64,000 nucleotides of DNA from Pilimelia terevasa (GTDB lineage Bacteria; Actinomycetota; Actinomycetes; Mycobacteriales; Micromonosporaceae), in NCBI RefSeq assembly GCF_014647915.1, contig NZ_BMQC01000018.1, forward strand, positions 1 to 64,000, read 5' to 3'. Shown one piece after another: positions 26,558 to 35,016 of the stretch. The notes beneath the pieces are model-generated. The model saw only the letters and a list, made by a program, of their open reading frames with translations, ran no database searches and was not told where the DNA came from. The position numbers and the translations under genes were made by a program. Position 1 is the first letter of the stretch; every line of letters starts with the position of its first letter.

Positions 26558-28693
26558 TCAATGCCGGCTCACGACTACCAACTCGTCACGCGCTCGCGTC
26601 GCTGCCACGTACCTCAACGATCGGGCACGCAGGTCCGCGTCCGCGCGTTCGGAGGTGTTCAACGACGAGAGGCGTTCGAGTTCCGCCGGGGAGGGCTTGC
26701 CGGTGGACAGGACGACCTTGGAGAACTCCGTGCCCTTGGCCCGATGCATGGTCAACACGGGCACCCGTCCGCCGGGCGGGCGGTCGCGGTCCACGGCGCG
26801 GGCATCGATGCCATGTTCGGTGAGCGCGGTGACCACCCGATCCCGGTGGAAGCGGTCCGGCACGAGGACGGCGACCGTGTCGGGAACGTCTCCGTCGGCG
26901 AGCCAGGCGTGGACATGACGGACGATCGCGTCGAGTTCACCGGTGATAGAGCCGACGGTCTCGATGACGGGTGCCGGGCCGGTTCGTGCGGAGCGGTAGC
27001 CGGTGGCGTCGGGTTGGTCTTCGCTGTCGACGTACTCGCCGCCGTCGAGCAAGGCCATCGCATAGTGAAGGTTCTGCGCGGTGGTGCGGTAGTTGAGAGT
27101 GAGACGTTGCGACCGGCCGACGATGGCGACCCCGTACCGCCCCAGGACGGTACGGGCGCCATAGATCCGCTGATGGGAGTCCTCGGCGATGAACAGATCG
27201 TCGGTCCCCTCACCGACGAGAGCCCGCAGCAGTTGCCAGTGGGTGGGTCCGAGGTCCTGACCCTCGTCGACGAGAACGTGGTCTGCCGGCCGATGCGCCT
27301 GTCGAACGAGATGCGCGGCGGCGACGGCGGCGGCTTCCGTGAAGTCCAGGCTGCCGTCGATGCGGCTCTGTGCCCGGTACGCGGCGATCAGCTCCCACAC
27401 ACCGGATCGTTTCGTCCGGTCCAGGGCCACGCCACGCCCGGGGCGGCGTACCCGCAGGTAGCCGGCCACGTCGTGGATCTTGCCGGGCAGCACCACGTGG
27501 GCGTACTCGGTGGCCAGGAACGTCTCGTTGGCCAGCTCGTGCGGTAGGGATGTGTCGGTGGCGTCGATGGCGTCGCGCCACCGGGTGCCGGCGGTGCGGG
27601 CAAGCGGTGCGGAACGTTCCTCCCCGAGGACGTCGCCCATGGCCGCGGCGAGACCGCTGCCGGCGCTGCGGAGCACGGCGGCGGCCAAGGCGTCAACGCC
27701 GGTGACGTACACGCCAGCGTCGCCGGGCTTCTTCGGTTGTGGGATGCGTGGGTCGAGTTGGGTGAGGCCTGCGCCGAGTGCCTCGGCGAGGTTGGTGGTG
27801 AAGGTGGTCAGGATGATACGAGCCGTCGGGTCTCGTCGGGCGAGCGCGCGGGCCCGGTGGACGAGAACGACGGTCTTGCCCGTGCCGGCACCGCCGGACA
27901 GCCGGAACGGGCCCTTGTAGCTACGGTCGACGTAGCGACGCTGCTCAGGGTGTAGGAAGACCCTCCAGGCGCCGAAATCTCCCTGCTCGATGACGCGGCG
28001 CAGCTCATCCTGGTCGTCGATGAAGGCGTATTGCAGCGCGGCGGCGGGGCGCTTGAGCGACTGCAGGACGTCGGTGTCCGCGTCGCCTGACGTGGGGGAA
28101 TTTTCGAGCTGCATGCGGTCGGCGATCGCCTCGGCGGTGTCACCGGCGGCGAGGTCGACGAGGATAGAGCCGATCCACCCGTCGTGACGTTGGGCGATGT
28201 CGAGTACCGAATCCTCGTCGGCTGCTGCCATGGCTTCGTCGGCGATATCGACTGGCAGCCCGAGGGTGTCGACGAGATCGGCACGGCGGTGTCCGATGCG
28301 GACGAGCATCGATTCGCGGTGTAGTGGCGTGGTCGGCTGCGGGACGACGGGCGCCACGGGTGGTGGAGCGACCTCCTGGATCTGCGGCAGCCCGTTGATG
28401 GGGTTGACCTTCAATCGCACTCGCTGGGCGATGGCGTTGGCCTCGTCGTGCGGCCAGATGCCGTGGATGACGTAGTGGGTCTCACCCTCGCCGTCGAGGC
28501 GGAACATGACGGCGCGCCAGAAGCCGTCCACGCGACCCGTCCGCACCCGGGGGTCGGCGCAGTGCTGGATGGGTTCGACGCGCAGGCCGGGGGTCGTGTC
28601 GTCGCTGCCGAGCCGTTGCAGGAACGTCATGGCCTTGCTACGAACGGAGCCGTCAATCTTGCTGGCGAGCTTGCCCATGATGATCGTCGGCAT
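26558..28693 (-). CDS. RelE/ParE-like domain fused to UvrD-type helicase
   Basis: A 711-residue fusion. Residues 1-105 look like a RelE/ParE-fold module (VEPIQHCADPRVRTGRVDGF, WRAVMFRLDG, YVIHGIWPHDEANAIAQR). The remainder is a superfamily 1A helicase: Walker A GGAGTGKT near residue 268, ILTTFTTNLAEAL (Ia), DEGQDLGPTHWQLL (II), HQRIYGA (III), LTLNYRTT (IV) and LTMHRAKGTEFSKVVL (V), ending in YVAATRARDELVVVS (VI). The ATG shares one base with the stop of the 2107-residue helicase gene (TGATG). The open frame continues 350 codons further upstream, but that part is antisense-like shadow of the neighbour. It probably translocates on DNA within the island's defence complex; the RelE-like part may be a structural or RNA-acting module. 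Confidence 0.85.
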   Translation of the reverse strand: MPTIIMGKLASKIDGSVRSKAMTFLQRLGSDDTTPGLRVEPIQHCADPRVRTGRVDGFWRAVMFRLDGEGETHYVIHGIWPHDEANAIAQRVRLKVNPINGLPQIQEVAPPPVAPVVPQPTTPLHRESMLVRIGHRRADLVDTLGLPVDIADEAMAAADEDSVLDIAQRHDGWIGSILVDLAAGDTAEAIADRMQLENSPTSGDADTDVLQSLKRPAAALQYAFIDDQDELRRVIEQGDFGAWRVFLHPEQRRYVDRSYKGPFRLSGGAGTGKTVVLVHRARALARRDPTARIILTTFTTNLAEALGAGLTQLDPRIPQPKKPGDAGVYVTGVDALAAAVLRSAGSGLAAAMGDVLGEERSAPLARTAGTRWRDAIDATDTSLPHELANETFLATEYAHVVLPGKIHDVAGYLRVRRPGRGVALDRTKRSGVWELIAAYRAQSRIDGSLDFTEAAAVAAAHLVRQAHRPADHVLVDEGQDLGPTHWQLLRALVGEGTDDLFIAEDSHQRIYGARTVLGRYGVAIVGRSQRLTLNYRTTAQNLHYAMALLDGGEYVDSEDQPDATGYRSARTGPAPVIETVGSITGELDAIVRHVHAWLADGDVPDTVAVLVPDRFHRDRVVTALTEHGIDARAVDRDRPPGGRVPVLTMHRAKGTEFSKVVLSTGKPSPAELERLSSLNTSERADADLRARSLRYVAATRARDELVVVSRH

Positions 28694-31600
28694 CAGCGTT
28701 CTCCCTGCGTGCGGCGACCGCCACTCAGCGCGGCGGCGACGAGATCGGGCGAGGGATCGATGATTCGCCACCCGGCGCCGGCGAGGTCGGCGCGGTCCTC
28801 GGGCGGCATGTGATCGAAAGCCACGGCCACCTTGAAATCGGGCCAGGACAGGTCGAGGGGGATGCCGTCGGGGCCTTCGGCGCCGACGACGGGGGGGACG
28901 ATTCCCTGGTGTGCGGCGAGAGCCGTCACCAGCGTCCTTTCGGGGCCAGCCGTCGTTGCGTCGTAGACGTCGGCCCAAGCCCCGACGGGGCGCCCATGCT
29001 CGGTGTCGGTCGACTCGGTGCCGGATGCCCCAACGGCACTGGTAGTCGTCACCACCGTGGGCCAATCGCGCAGAGCGAGCGCGTTGGACAGCCGTAGCCA
29101 GGCCCGCCAGGAGTCGGCGTGGGCGTCGTCGAGGACGCTGTCGCGGTCGTCGAGGACGGCAGCGACATGCACGGAAGTGGCGGCGGCCATTTCCACGACG
29201 ACCGCCAGAGCGCCGCTCCGATGCAGATGCACCTTCCGGGAACCCGTGGGCAGATGGTCGCCGACCATGATCGCGCGGGCGACTTCCTCCAGTTTCGTCG
29301 TGTCGGTCACCTGTACGGGCTGCGCCACAGCCGACAGGAACATTGGGACGGCTCGGGCGACGTTGCGGACCGCGTCGGGTCGGGGATCGGACACCCAGTC
29401 GACGAGCCAGTCGACCGGCCCCCGGCCCAGCGCCCGGTACGCCTCCGGCGGTGCCTGCAGCGACGGCACGTTCATCAGACCGCCGGCGAGGTCGGGGTTG
29501 TACCAGGCAGGCGCGGAGGCGGTGCCGTCTTCGCCGGCGGTGACGTCGGGCAGGGTGACTCCGAGGACGACGAGGCCGCTGTCGCGCAGGTTGGTCCGCT
29601 TGGCGGCGTCGTCGGCGAGCCGATTGGCGGCGGCGGTGGCGTGGTAGGCCCTGCCGTCGGTGAAGATGGCGACGCCGGGCACGTTCATGTCGTTGGTCTC
29701 GAGCAGGAAATCCGGCCGGGAGTCCGCGACGTTGGCCTGCGGGGTGAGCGTCCACTGTCGGTGGCCACCGGGCAGGGTGAACCGCACGGCGTTGCCGGCA
29801 GGGCCGGGCACCTCGGTGACAGCGGCGCCGTTGCGCCGTAGCCGACCCAGCAACAGCCGCTGGAAGGCGCGTTCAAGGTGGGACTCGGGCTCCTCGGCGG
29901 GGGGCACCTCGGTCACGGTCCAGGCCGTCCCTTCGGCGGTCTCGGCATCGGGAGTCAGTCCGAGAAGGGCGCGCAGGTGCCGGTCGGCCGACGCCCGTGA
30001 GACCCTGCGAACGGCGCCGGGAGCGGTGAACGGCAGCAGGCACCGGTGGCAGGCGAGGCGTTCCTCGTGTCGGCATTCGCAGTCACGGACCCGATTCCAC
30101 GCCAACAGCAGCAGCTTGCGCAAATGGTCCGGGGTGGCTGTCTCGGCGAGGTAGCCGGTGCCGCCGGGCACGGCGTCGTGCAGCAGGATTCCGTCGTGGT
30201 TGTCCGTGCCATCGGACAGGGTCGGGTCGACGACGTGCTCGACGCGGATGTGATCCGGGTGTCCGCCCATCTGCTCGCGCAGGCCGAGCAGCAGTGCCGA
30301 GGACAGGCTGGGCACGGCGAAGTCGTCGCCCAGGCTCACCGTATGGGGCAACCGGATCAACAAACCCTGGGTACGCAACGTCCGTGACAGCGCTACGGTG
30401 CTGGTCACCTCGGTCGCGGAGGCGCGGTACGGGCACCACGGCCGGTGCTCGTGCGGCCGGTTACGTCCGGTGTCGGTGTCCTTCTTGCCGCACCCGGAAC
30501 ACACCCGGAACAGGGTCCCCTGCCGTTCAGCGCCGGCGACGATCCGCGTCGTGCCGTGCCCCGACGGACCCATGTTGATCCACCGCAGGTCGACGGAGCG
30601 CAGATACGTGCAGCCGAGGCCGGTGCCTTCGACGAACCACCGGCGGGCGATGTGGGCGGGGTCGACGTCGGCGGCGGCGACGATCTGAAACGCGATTCGC
30701 CCGCGTTCGTCGTTGCGGTCGGAGATGGCGACCTCGTCGCGCCGCACCTCGGCGGATACCCGAGTCAGTTCCACCACGTCGAGACGCTGACCGGTGTCGC
30801 CGATGCGCGTGCTGCCACACCGCGGACACGACGACACGATGATTTCCTGGCCGGACTCCACGAGGTCAACGGCGTACCCGCAGTCGGGGCAGAAGGCCCA
30901 GGTGCGGATGGACGCGCCGTCCAGGCCGAGGTCGACCGCGTCAACCTCGATCTCCCACCCGCGGGCGTAGAACGTGGCGCCGGGGGCGAACTCGCGCAAC
31001 GCCTGCGCCGAGCCGCGCTGGAACTGCGCGCTGCCGTACTCGTACGCCCCGCTGTCCGGGTCGATCCAGGACAGGCCGACGTCGAGGGTGACCGTGTCGT
31101 CGAGCAGCGTGTAGTTGGGCAGCAGCCCGTACTCCTCCAGGACGCTGATCCAGTATTCGCTGCGTAGGTGGGCGAGCTGGTTGGCGGTGAGCTTGCGGGT
31201 GGCCTTGGCCGACCGCAACGCCTGCCGGTCGTCGTCGGTCGCCGCCGGCGACGTGATCCGCGCTTCCAGATCGGGCAGCAGCGCGTCGATGGTCGCCTGC
31301 CGACGCTTCAACGTCTCGACGGTGTCCTGCCAGCGACGGCTTGCGGCCAGCACGTGCGCCGCGAACCCACTGGTCCGCGGGCCGGACACGGGCTGCAACC
31401 AGTCGCGCAGCCCCGACACGACCTCGGGAGGTAGCCCATCGAACGTGGCGGCGAAGCGGCCCACATGCGCGTCGGCGCCCTGCTCAGCGTGCACGACCAG
31501 ATCACCGAGGAAGGTTCCCGGCCGGCACGTCCCGATGGCGGCGACCGCCGTCCTCGGATGCACGCGCGCCTGGTCACGGGCGAAGCCGTCCATCAGGTAG

Positions 31601-34600
31601 GCGGTGTACTGCCGGCGCAGGATCTCCTCGGCGGCCAGGTACGTCGCCGGGGGACGCACCTCGCCGTCAACGACCGACAGCGGGTCACCGAGCTTCGGCA
31701 GGTGCTCGCCGCGCCCGGTGACGAAGGCGAGATTGAGTGCGTTGCCGGTGAGGCGCCCGGCCCGGCCGACGCGTTGCAGGTACGACGCGACGGTGCGCGG
31801 CAGCGACGCCAGGAACACCGCCGACAAATCGCCGATGTCGATGCCCATCTCCAGGGTCGGCGTTGCGACGAGAACGTTCGGCGACTGCGGGCTGGTGGCC
31901 GCGTCGCGGAAACCGTCCTCGTACGCCCGGCGGGTCACGTCGTCGAGCAGACTGGTGTGTTCCCGCGCGACGACGCGGCGCGTGTCGGGCGAGGCGTACA
32001 ACCGGCGGTAGAAGTTGTCGTTCAGCGTCGCGGGGGTGAGTTGGCCGCGGCAGCTCACGTTCAGGCACGGCGCGCCAGTGAGCTGCTCGACCGCCGTCCT
32101 CGAGCCCGGTGTGGTGGCCCGGCAGGTGGTGCAGGCGAGCAGGTGGCGCCCGGCGGCGAGGTCGGTGACCTCGGTGGGGGCGACGACGATCGCGGAGGCG
32201 GGAATCGCGTACACGGTAGCGCCGGACTCGCTGGTGCTGGTCGTGAGCACGCCGTCGCGGCCCAGCCGGTCGAACAGCAGGCGCGCGAGACGGCCTCCGT
32301 CGAGCGGCGACACGTCGAGCGTCCGTGCGGTCCAGCGGGCGTACCAGGACTGGGCGGACGTCACCGCGTCGAGGCCGCCGTGGCGGGCCGGCGGTGCGGA
32401 TCCGCCGACCTTGGGGAACCCGGGCCGCGGCCGGTTACGGGGGAACGCGGGCATGCCTTCGCCCCGAGGGCGGCCACCCCAGATCGACCAGTCCCGGCCG
32501 TCCTCGAGCCGGTACCTGTCGAACCACGGATGGTCAATGGCGCCCTGGGCGCGCATCCGGTCCAGCAGGCCGCGTACCCACCGCACCAGCGTCTCGTCGT
32601 CGGGGCCGGCCGAGCCCAGCGCGCCCTGCCACGACGTGCCGTGCAGTGCCGCGCGTGCCACCCCCGCCATCCGCGCGGGCAGCCCCGCCTCCACCTCCAC
32701 GGCCACCGAGCCGGTGAGCTCGAGCGTGCGGCCGATGCGCGAGTTGAGCCCGAACTCCAGCGCCGCGTCGAGCGCGAGACGGCGGCGAACGCGGGACCGC
32801 ACCGAGGCGCGCACCGACCGCAGGGTCTTCGCCCGCCAAAACTCCGCAAAGGACTCCCGGTCGGCGCAGTCAGGGGCGAGAATGCGGTACCGCTCGAACG
32901 GATCTTTCGCCTGCCGCATCACCTCGTCGACCAGCGCGTCGAGGGTGAGCGCCCCGTCGACCACCGCCTCGCGCAGCGCGGAGCGCAGGGTGAACGTGTG
33001 CGACCGGGCCTGCACGAACCCGGCCCGGTGCGCCGCGTCCTGCACCGAGTCGGTGAAGACCAACGCCTTCTTCTCCCGGGCGTCGAGCGTCGGTGATCCG
33101 AACAGGGTCGACAGCGACACCGACAACAATGTGGCGACCGCGCTGCCGAGGAACCGGATCCCGTCCTCCTGCCGGCACGACGGGCAGGTGTCGGTGCGGC
33201 TCTGCTCGTCGGCGTCGGCACCGACGTTGGTGAGCACCGGCAGGATCCAGCCATCGCGCAGGTCAGGGTCGTCCTCCGCCACGTCGGCGAGCAACTCCCG
33301 GTTGCGGATGGAGAACCACATGAGCCGGTCGATCCGCTCGCCGCCTTCCAGCCGGGTCGCGGCCTCGGCGGGGGCGTACAGCAGCGGCCGGAAGCGGCCC
33401 TCCCGGGCGGCGTGCTGCCGGCGAATGCCGTCGTCGTCGACGTCGAGGCTGTTGCCGACGGGCGCCAGCACGATGCCCCACCCGGACCGGCCGCAGAGCC
33501 GGCAGAAGATTGCCGGGAACGACGGCCCGGCCTCCTCGGCGTCGCCGCCGGCGACCGGCGGCCCGTCGTCACCCCACCGGAACCGCGCGGTGGCCGCGGC
33601 GGCACGGTCGATGCGGGATAGTTCCCTGACCCACAGATGTACGTCCACCGACAGCGCTTCGCGTCCGGCGACGGCCCGCACGTGCCCGAGCATCCCGAGC
33701 ACGTACGACAGCAGCGTCTGCGCCCGCGGCACGTTGCCGGTGCCGAAAACGCCTTCGGCCAACATGTCCAGCCCGACGGCGTGCTCGGCACACTGCGCCA
33801 GCTCACCGACGAGCGGGTGCGCCCGGCACAACGCCGCCAGCAGCTGCGGCTCGGCATCGGCGACCTTGCTCGCGTCAACGCCGTACAACTGACCGAGAAT
33901 CGTGTGGGCGACTTGCGCGCCGGTCGGATCATGGCCCAGCTCCGTGACCGCCTCGATCGTCGCCGCCGCGTCCAGCGACGCCACCTCGACCGGCGTGAAC
34001 CCTGCCCCGGTCACCGCCTGCTCGGCGTCGGCGACCCACTCGGCGAGCCCCAGCCGGGTCTCGGTGACGACCGCGTCGGCGTCGAACTCCTCGCCGAACA
34101 CGGTGCGCGCGAAGTCCAGCATGACCGTCGGGTCGCCCTTGTCGCCGAGCGTCGCCGACGTCGCCACCGGCGTGATCATCCCCAGCGGACGCGCGCGGGC
34201 CGCATCATCAACGACGGGCTCGCCGTCGTGCCAATGACTCTTGAGCGCCAGGCCGAGGCGGCGCAGCAGCATCGCCACGTCTGTACCTTGCGCGCCGTCG
34301 TAGGTGTGAAACTCGTCGAGGACGAGGTATTGCAGGCTCGTCGCCGACTGTCGCCATAGGGCCTGATCGGCGGAACGCAGCAGCAACTGGTCGAGCATCT
34401 TGTAGTTGGTCAGCAGGATGTCCGGTGCGGTGTCCCGGACGATCTCTCGATCGGTGATCAAGCCGTCGGGGGTGACCGCGATGCGGGTCGGCCCGGCCTG
34501 CCCGGTGTAGAGGGCTGCGGTCACGCCGGCGAGCTCGGTATTCGTGGTGAGCAGCTTGGTTAGCCGGGCGGCCTGGTCGTTGGCGAGCGCGTTCATCGGG

Positions 34601-35016
34601 TACAGGATCAGCGCCTTCGTGCCGGTCACGCCCTCGCGGCGAGCGCGTAACACGTGGTCGAGGATCGGGTACAGGAACGCCTCGGTCTTGCCGGAGCCGG
34701 TGCCGGTCGTGACCAGTGTGGGGCGGGGCCGCTCGTTCGTCTTGGAGCTGAGCCGGGCGAAGGCCGTGGCCTGGTGGCCGTAGGGCGGGAAGCCTCCGTA
34801 CCAGTCCAGGGCGTCGCGCCAGCCCTCGTCGGCAGGGCGGAACGGCAAGCGCAGGCGCACGTACGGGCCCTTGAACATGCCGCTGTCGGGGACCGACAGA
34901 AAACGGTCCAGGCCGTCGCGGGCGTCGCCGTCGGTCAGCCCGAACGTCGTTGTCAGGTAGTCGACGAGGCTGTGGCGGATGTTTGTTGCTTGGAGGGTGG
35001 GGAGCAGCTCGCTCAC
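28693..35016 (-). CDS. Giant DEAD/DEAH helicase with C-terminal DUF1998-like zinc domain
   Basis: A 2107-residue superfamily 2 helicase. Walker A GTGSGKT lies at 105-111 after a Q-motif-like YGHQATAF, with ILYPMNALANDQ (Ia) and Walker B DEFH at 234-237. The second RecA lobe carries TPTLEMGIDIGDLSAV and YLQRVGRAGR. A long insert with CxxC pairs (CRLCGRSGWG, CPSCRQ) separates the lobes. The C-terminal third has CPDCGY/CPRCGS zinc pairs and an MrfA/DUF1998-type cluster (CECRHEERLACHRCLLPF). The final 300 residues look like an endonuclease-like or unknown fold (RPDFLLETND, VAIFTDG: possible PD-(D/E)xK remnant). GTG start overlaps the methylase stop. It is not part of the minimal DISARM set. Confidence 0.85.
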   Translation of the reverse strand: MSELLPTLQATNIRHSLVDYLTTTFGLTDGDARDGLDRFLSVPDSGMFKGPYVRLRLPFRPADEGWRDALDWYGGFPPYGHQATAFARLSSKTNERPRPTLVTTGTGSGKTEAFLYPILDHVLRARREGVTGTKALILYPMNALANDQAARLTKLLTTNTELAGVTAALYTGQAGPTRIAVTPDGLITDREIVRDTAPDILLTNYKMLDQLLLRSADQALWRQSATSLQYLVLDEFHTYDGAQGTDVAMLLRRLGLALKSHWHDGEPVVDDAARARPLGMITPVATSATLGDKGDPTVMLDFARTVFGEEFDADAVVTETRLGLAEWVADAEQAVTGAGFTPVEVASLDAAATIEAVTELGHDPTGAQVAHTILGQLYGVDASKVADAEPQLLAALCRAHPLVGELAQCAEHAVGLDMLAEGVFGTGNVPRAQTLLSYVLGMLGHVRAVAGREALSVDVHLWVRELSRIDRAAAATARFRWGDDGPPVAGGDAEEAGPSFPAIFCRLCGRSGWGIVLAPVGNSLDVDDDGIRRQHAAREGRFRPLLYAPAEAATRLEGGERIDRLMWFSIRNRELLADVAEDDPDLRDGWILPVLTNVGADADEQSRTDTCPSCRQEDGIRFLGSAVATLLSVSLSTLFGSPTLDAREKKALVFTDSVQDAAHRAGFVQARSHTFTLRSALREAVVDGALTLDALVDEVMRQAKDPFERYRILAPDCADRESFAEFWRAKTLRSVRASVRSRVRRRLALDAALEFGLNSRIGRTLELTGSVAVEVEAGLPARMAGVARAALHGTSWQGALGSAGPDDETLVRWVRGLLDRMRAQGAIDHPWFDRYRLEDGRDWSIWGGRPRGEGMPAFPRNRPRPGFPKVGGSAPPARHGGLDAVTSAQSWYARWTARTLDVSPLDGGRLARLLFDRLGRDGVLTTSTSESGATVYAIPASAIVVAPTEVTDLAAGRHLLACTTCRATTPGSRTAVEQLTGAPCLNVSCRGQLTPATLNDNFYRRLYASPDTRRVVAREHTSLLDDVTRRAYEDGFRDAATSPQSPNVLVATPTLEMGIDIGDLSAVFLASLPRTVASYLQRVGRAGRLTGNALNLAFVTGRGEHLPKLGDPLSVVDGEVRPPATYLAAEEILRRQYTAYLMDGFARDQARVHPRTAVAAIGTCRPGTFLGDLVVHAEQGADAHVGRFAATFDGLPPEVVSGLRDWLQPVSGPRTSGFAAHVLAASRRWQDTVETLKRRQATIDALLPDLEARITSPAATDDDRQALRSAKATRKLTANQLAHLRSEYWISVLEEYGLLPNYTLLDDTVTLDVGLSWIDPDSGAYEYGSAQFQRGSAQALREFAPGATFYARGWEIEVDAVDLGLDGASIRTWAFCPDCGYAVDLVESGQEIIVSSCPRCGSTRIGDTGQRLDVVELTRVSAEVRRDEVAISDRNDERGRIAFQIVAAADVDPAHIARRWFVEGTGLGCTYLRSVDLRWINMGPSGHGTTRIVAGAERQGTLFRVCSGCGKKDTDTGRNRPHEHRPWCPYRASATEVTSTVALSRTLRTQGLLIRLPHTVSLGDDFAVPSLSSALLLGLREQMGGHPDHIRVEHVVDPTLSDGTDNHDGILLHDAVPGGTGYLAETATPDHLRKLLLLAWNRVRDCECRHEERLACHRCLLPFTAPGAVRRVSRASADRHLRALLGLTPDAETAEGTAWTVTEVPPAEEPESHLERAFQRLLLGRLRRNGAAVTEVPGPAGNAVRFTLPGGHRQWTLTPQANVADSRPDFLLETNDMNVPGVAIFTDGRAYHATAAANRLADDAAKRTNLRDSGLVVLGVTLPDVTAGEDGTASAPAWYNPDLAGGLMNVPSLQAPPEAYRALGRGPVDWLVDWVSDPRPDAVRNVARAVPMFLSAVAQPVQVTDTTKLEEVARAIMVGDHLPTGSRKVHLHRSGALAVVVEMAAATSVHVAAVLDDRDSVLDDAHADSWRAWLRLSNALALRDWPTVVTTTSAVGASGTESTDTEHGRPVGAWADVYDATTAGPERTLVTALAAHQGIVPPVVGAEGPDGIPLDLSWPDFKVAVAFDHMPPEDRADLAGAGWRIIDPSPDLVAAALSGGRRTQGER

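Noticed and set aside
28694-29755. N-terminal extension of the UvrD fusion
   Set aside because: It lies entirely within the 2107-residue helicase gene on the same strand, is compositionally a shadow (Arg/Pro rich), and a clean TGATG junction marks the true start.
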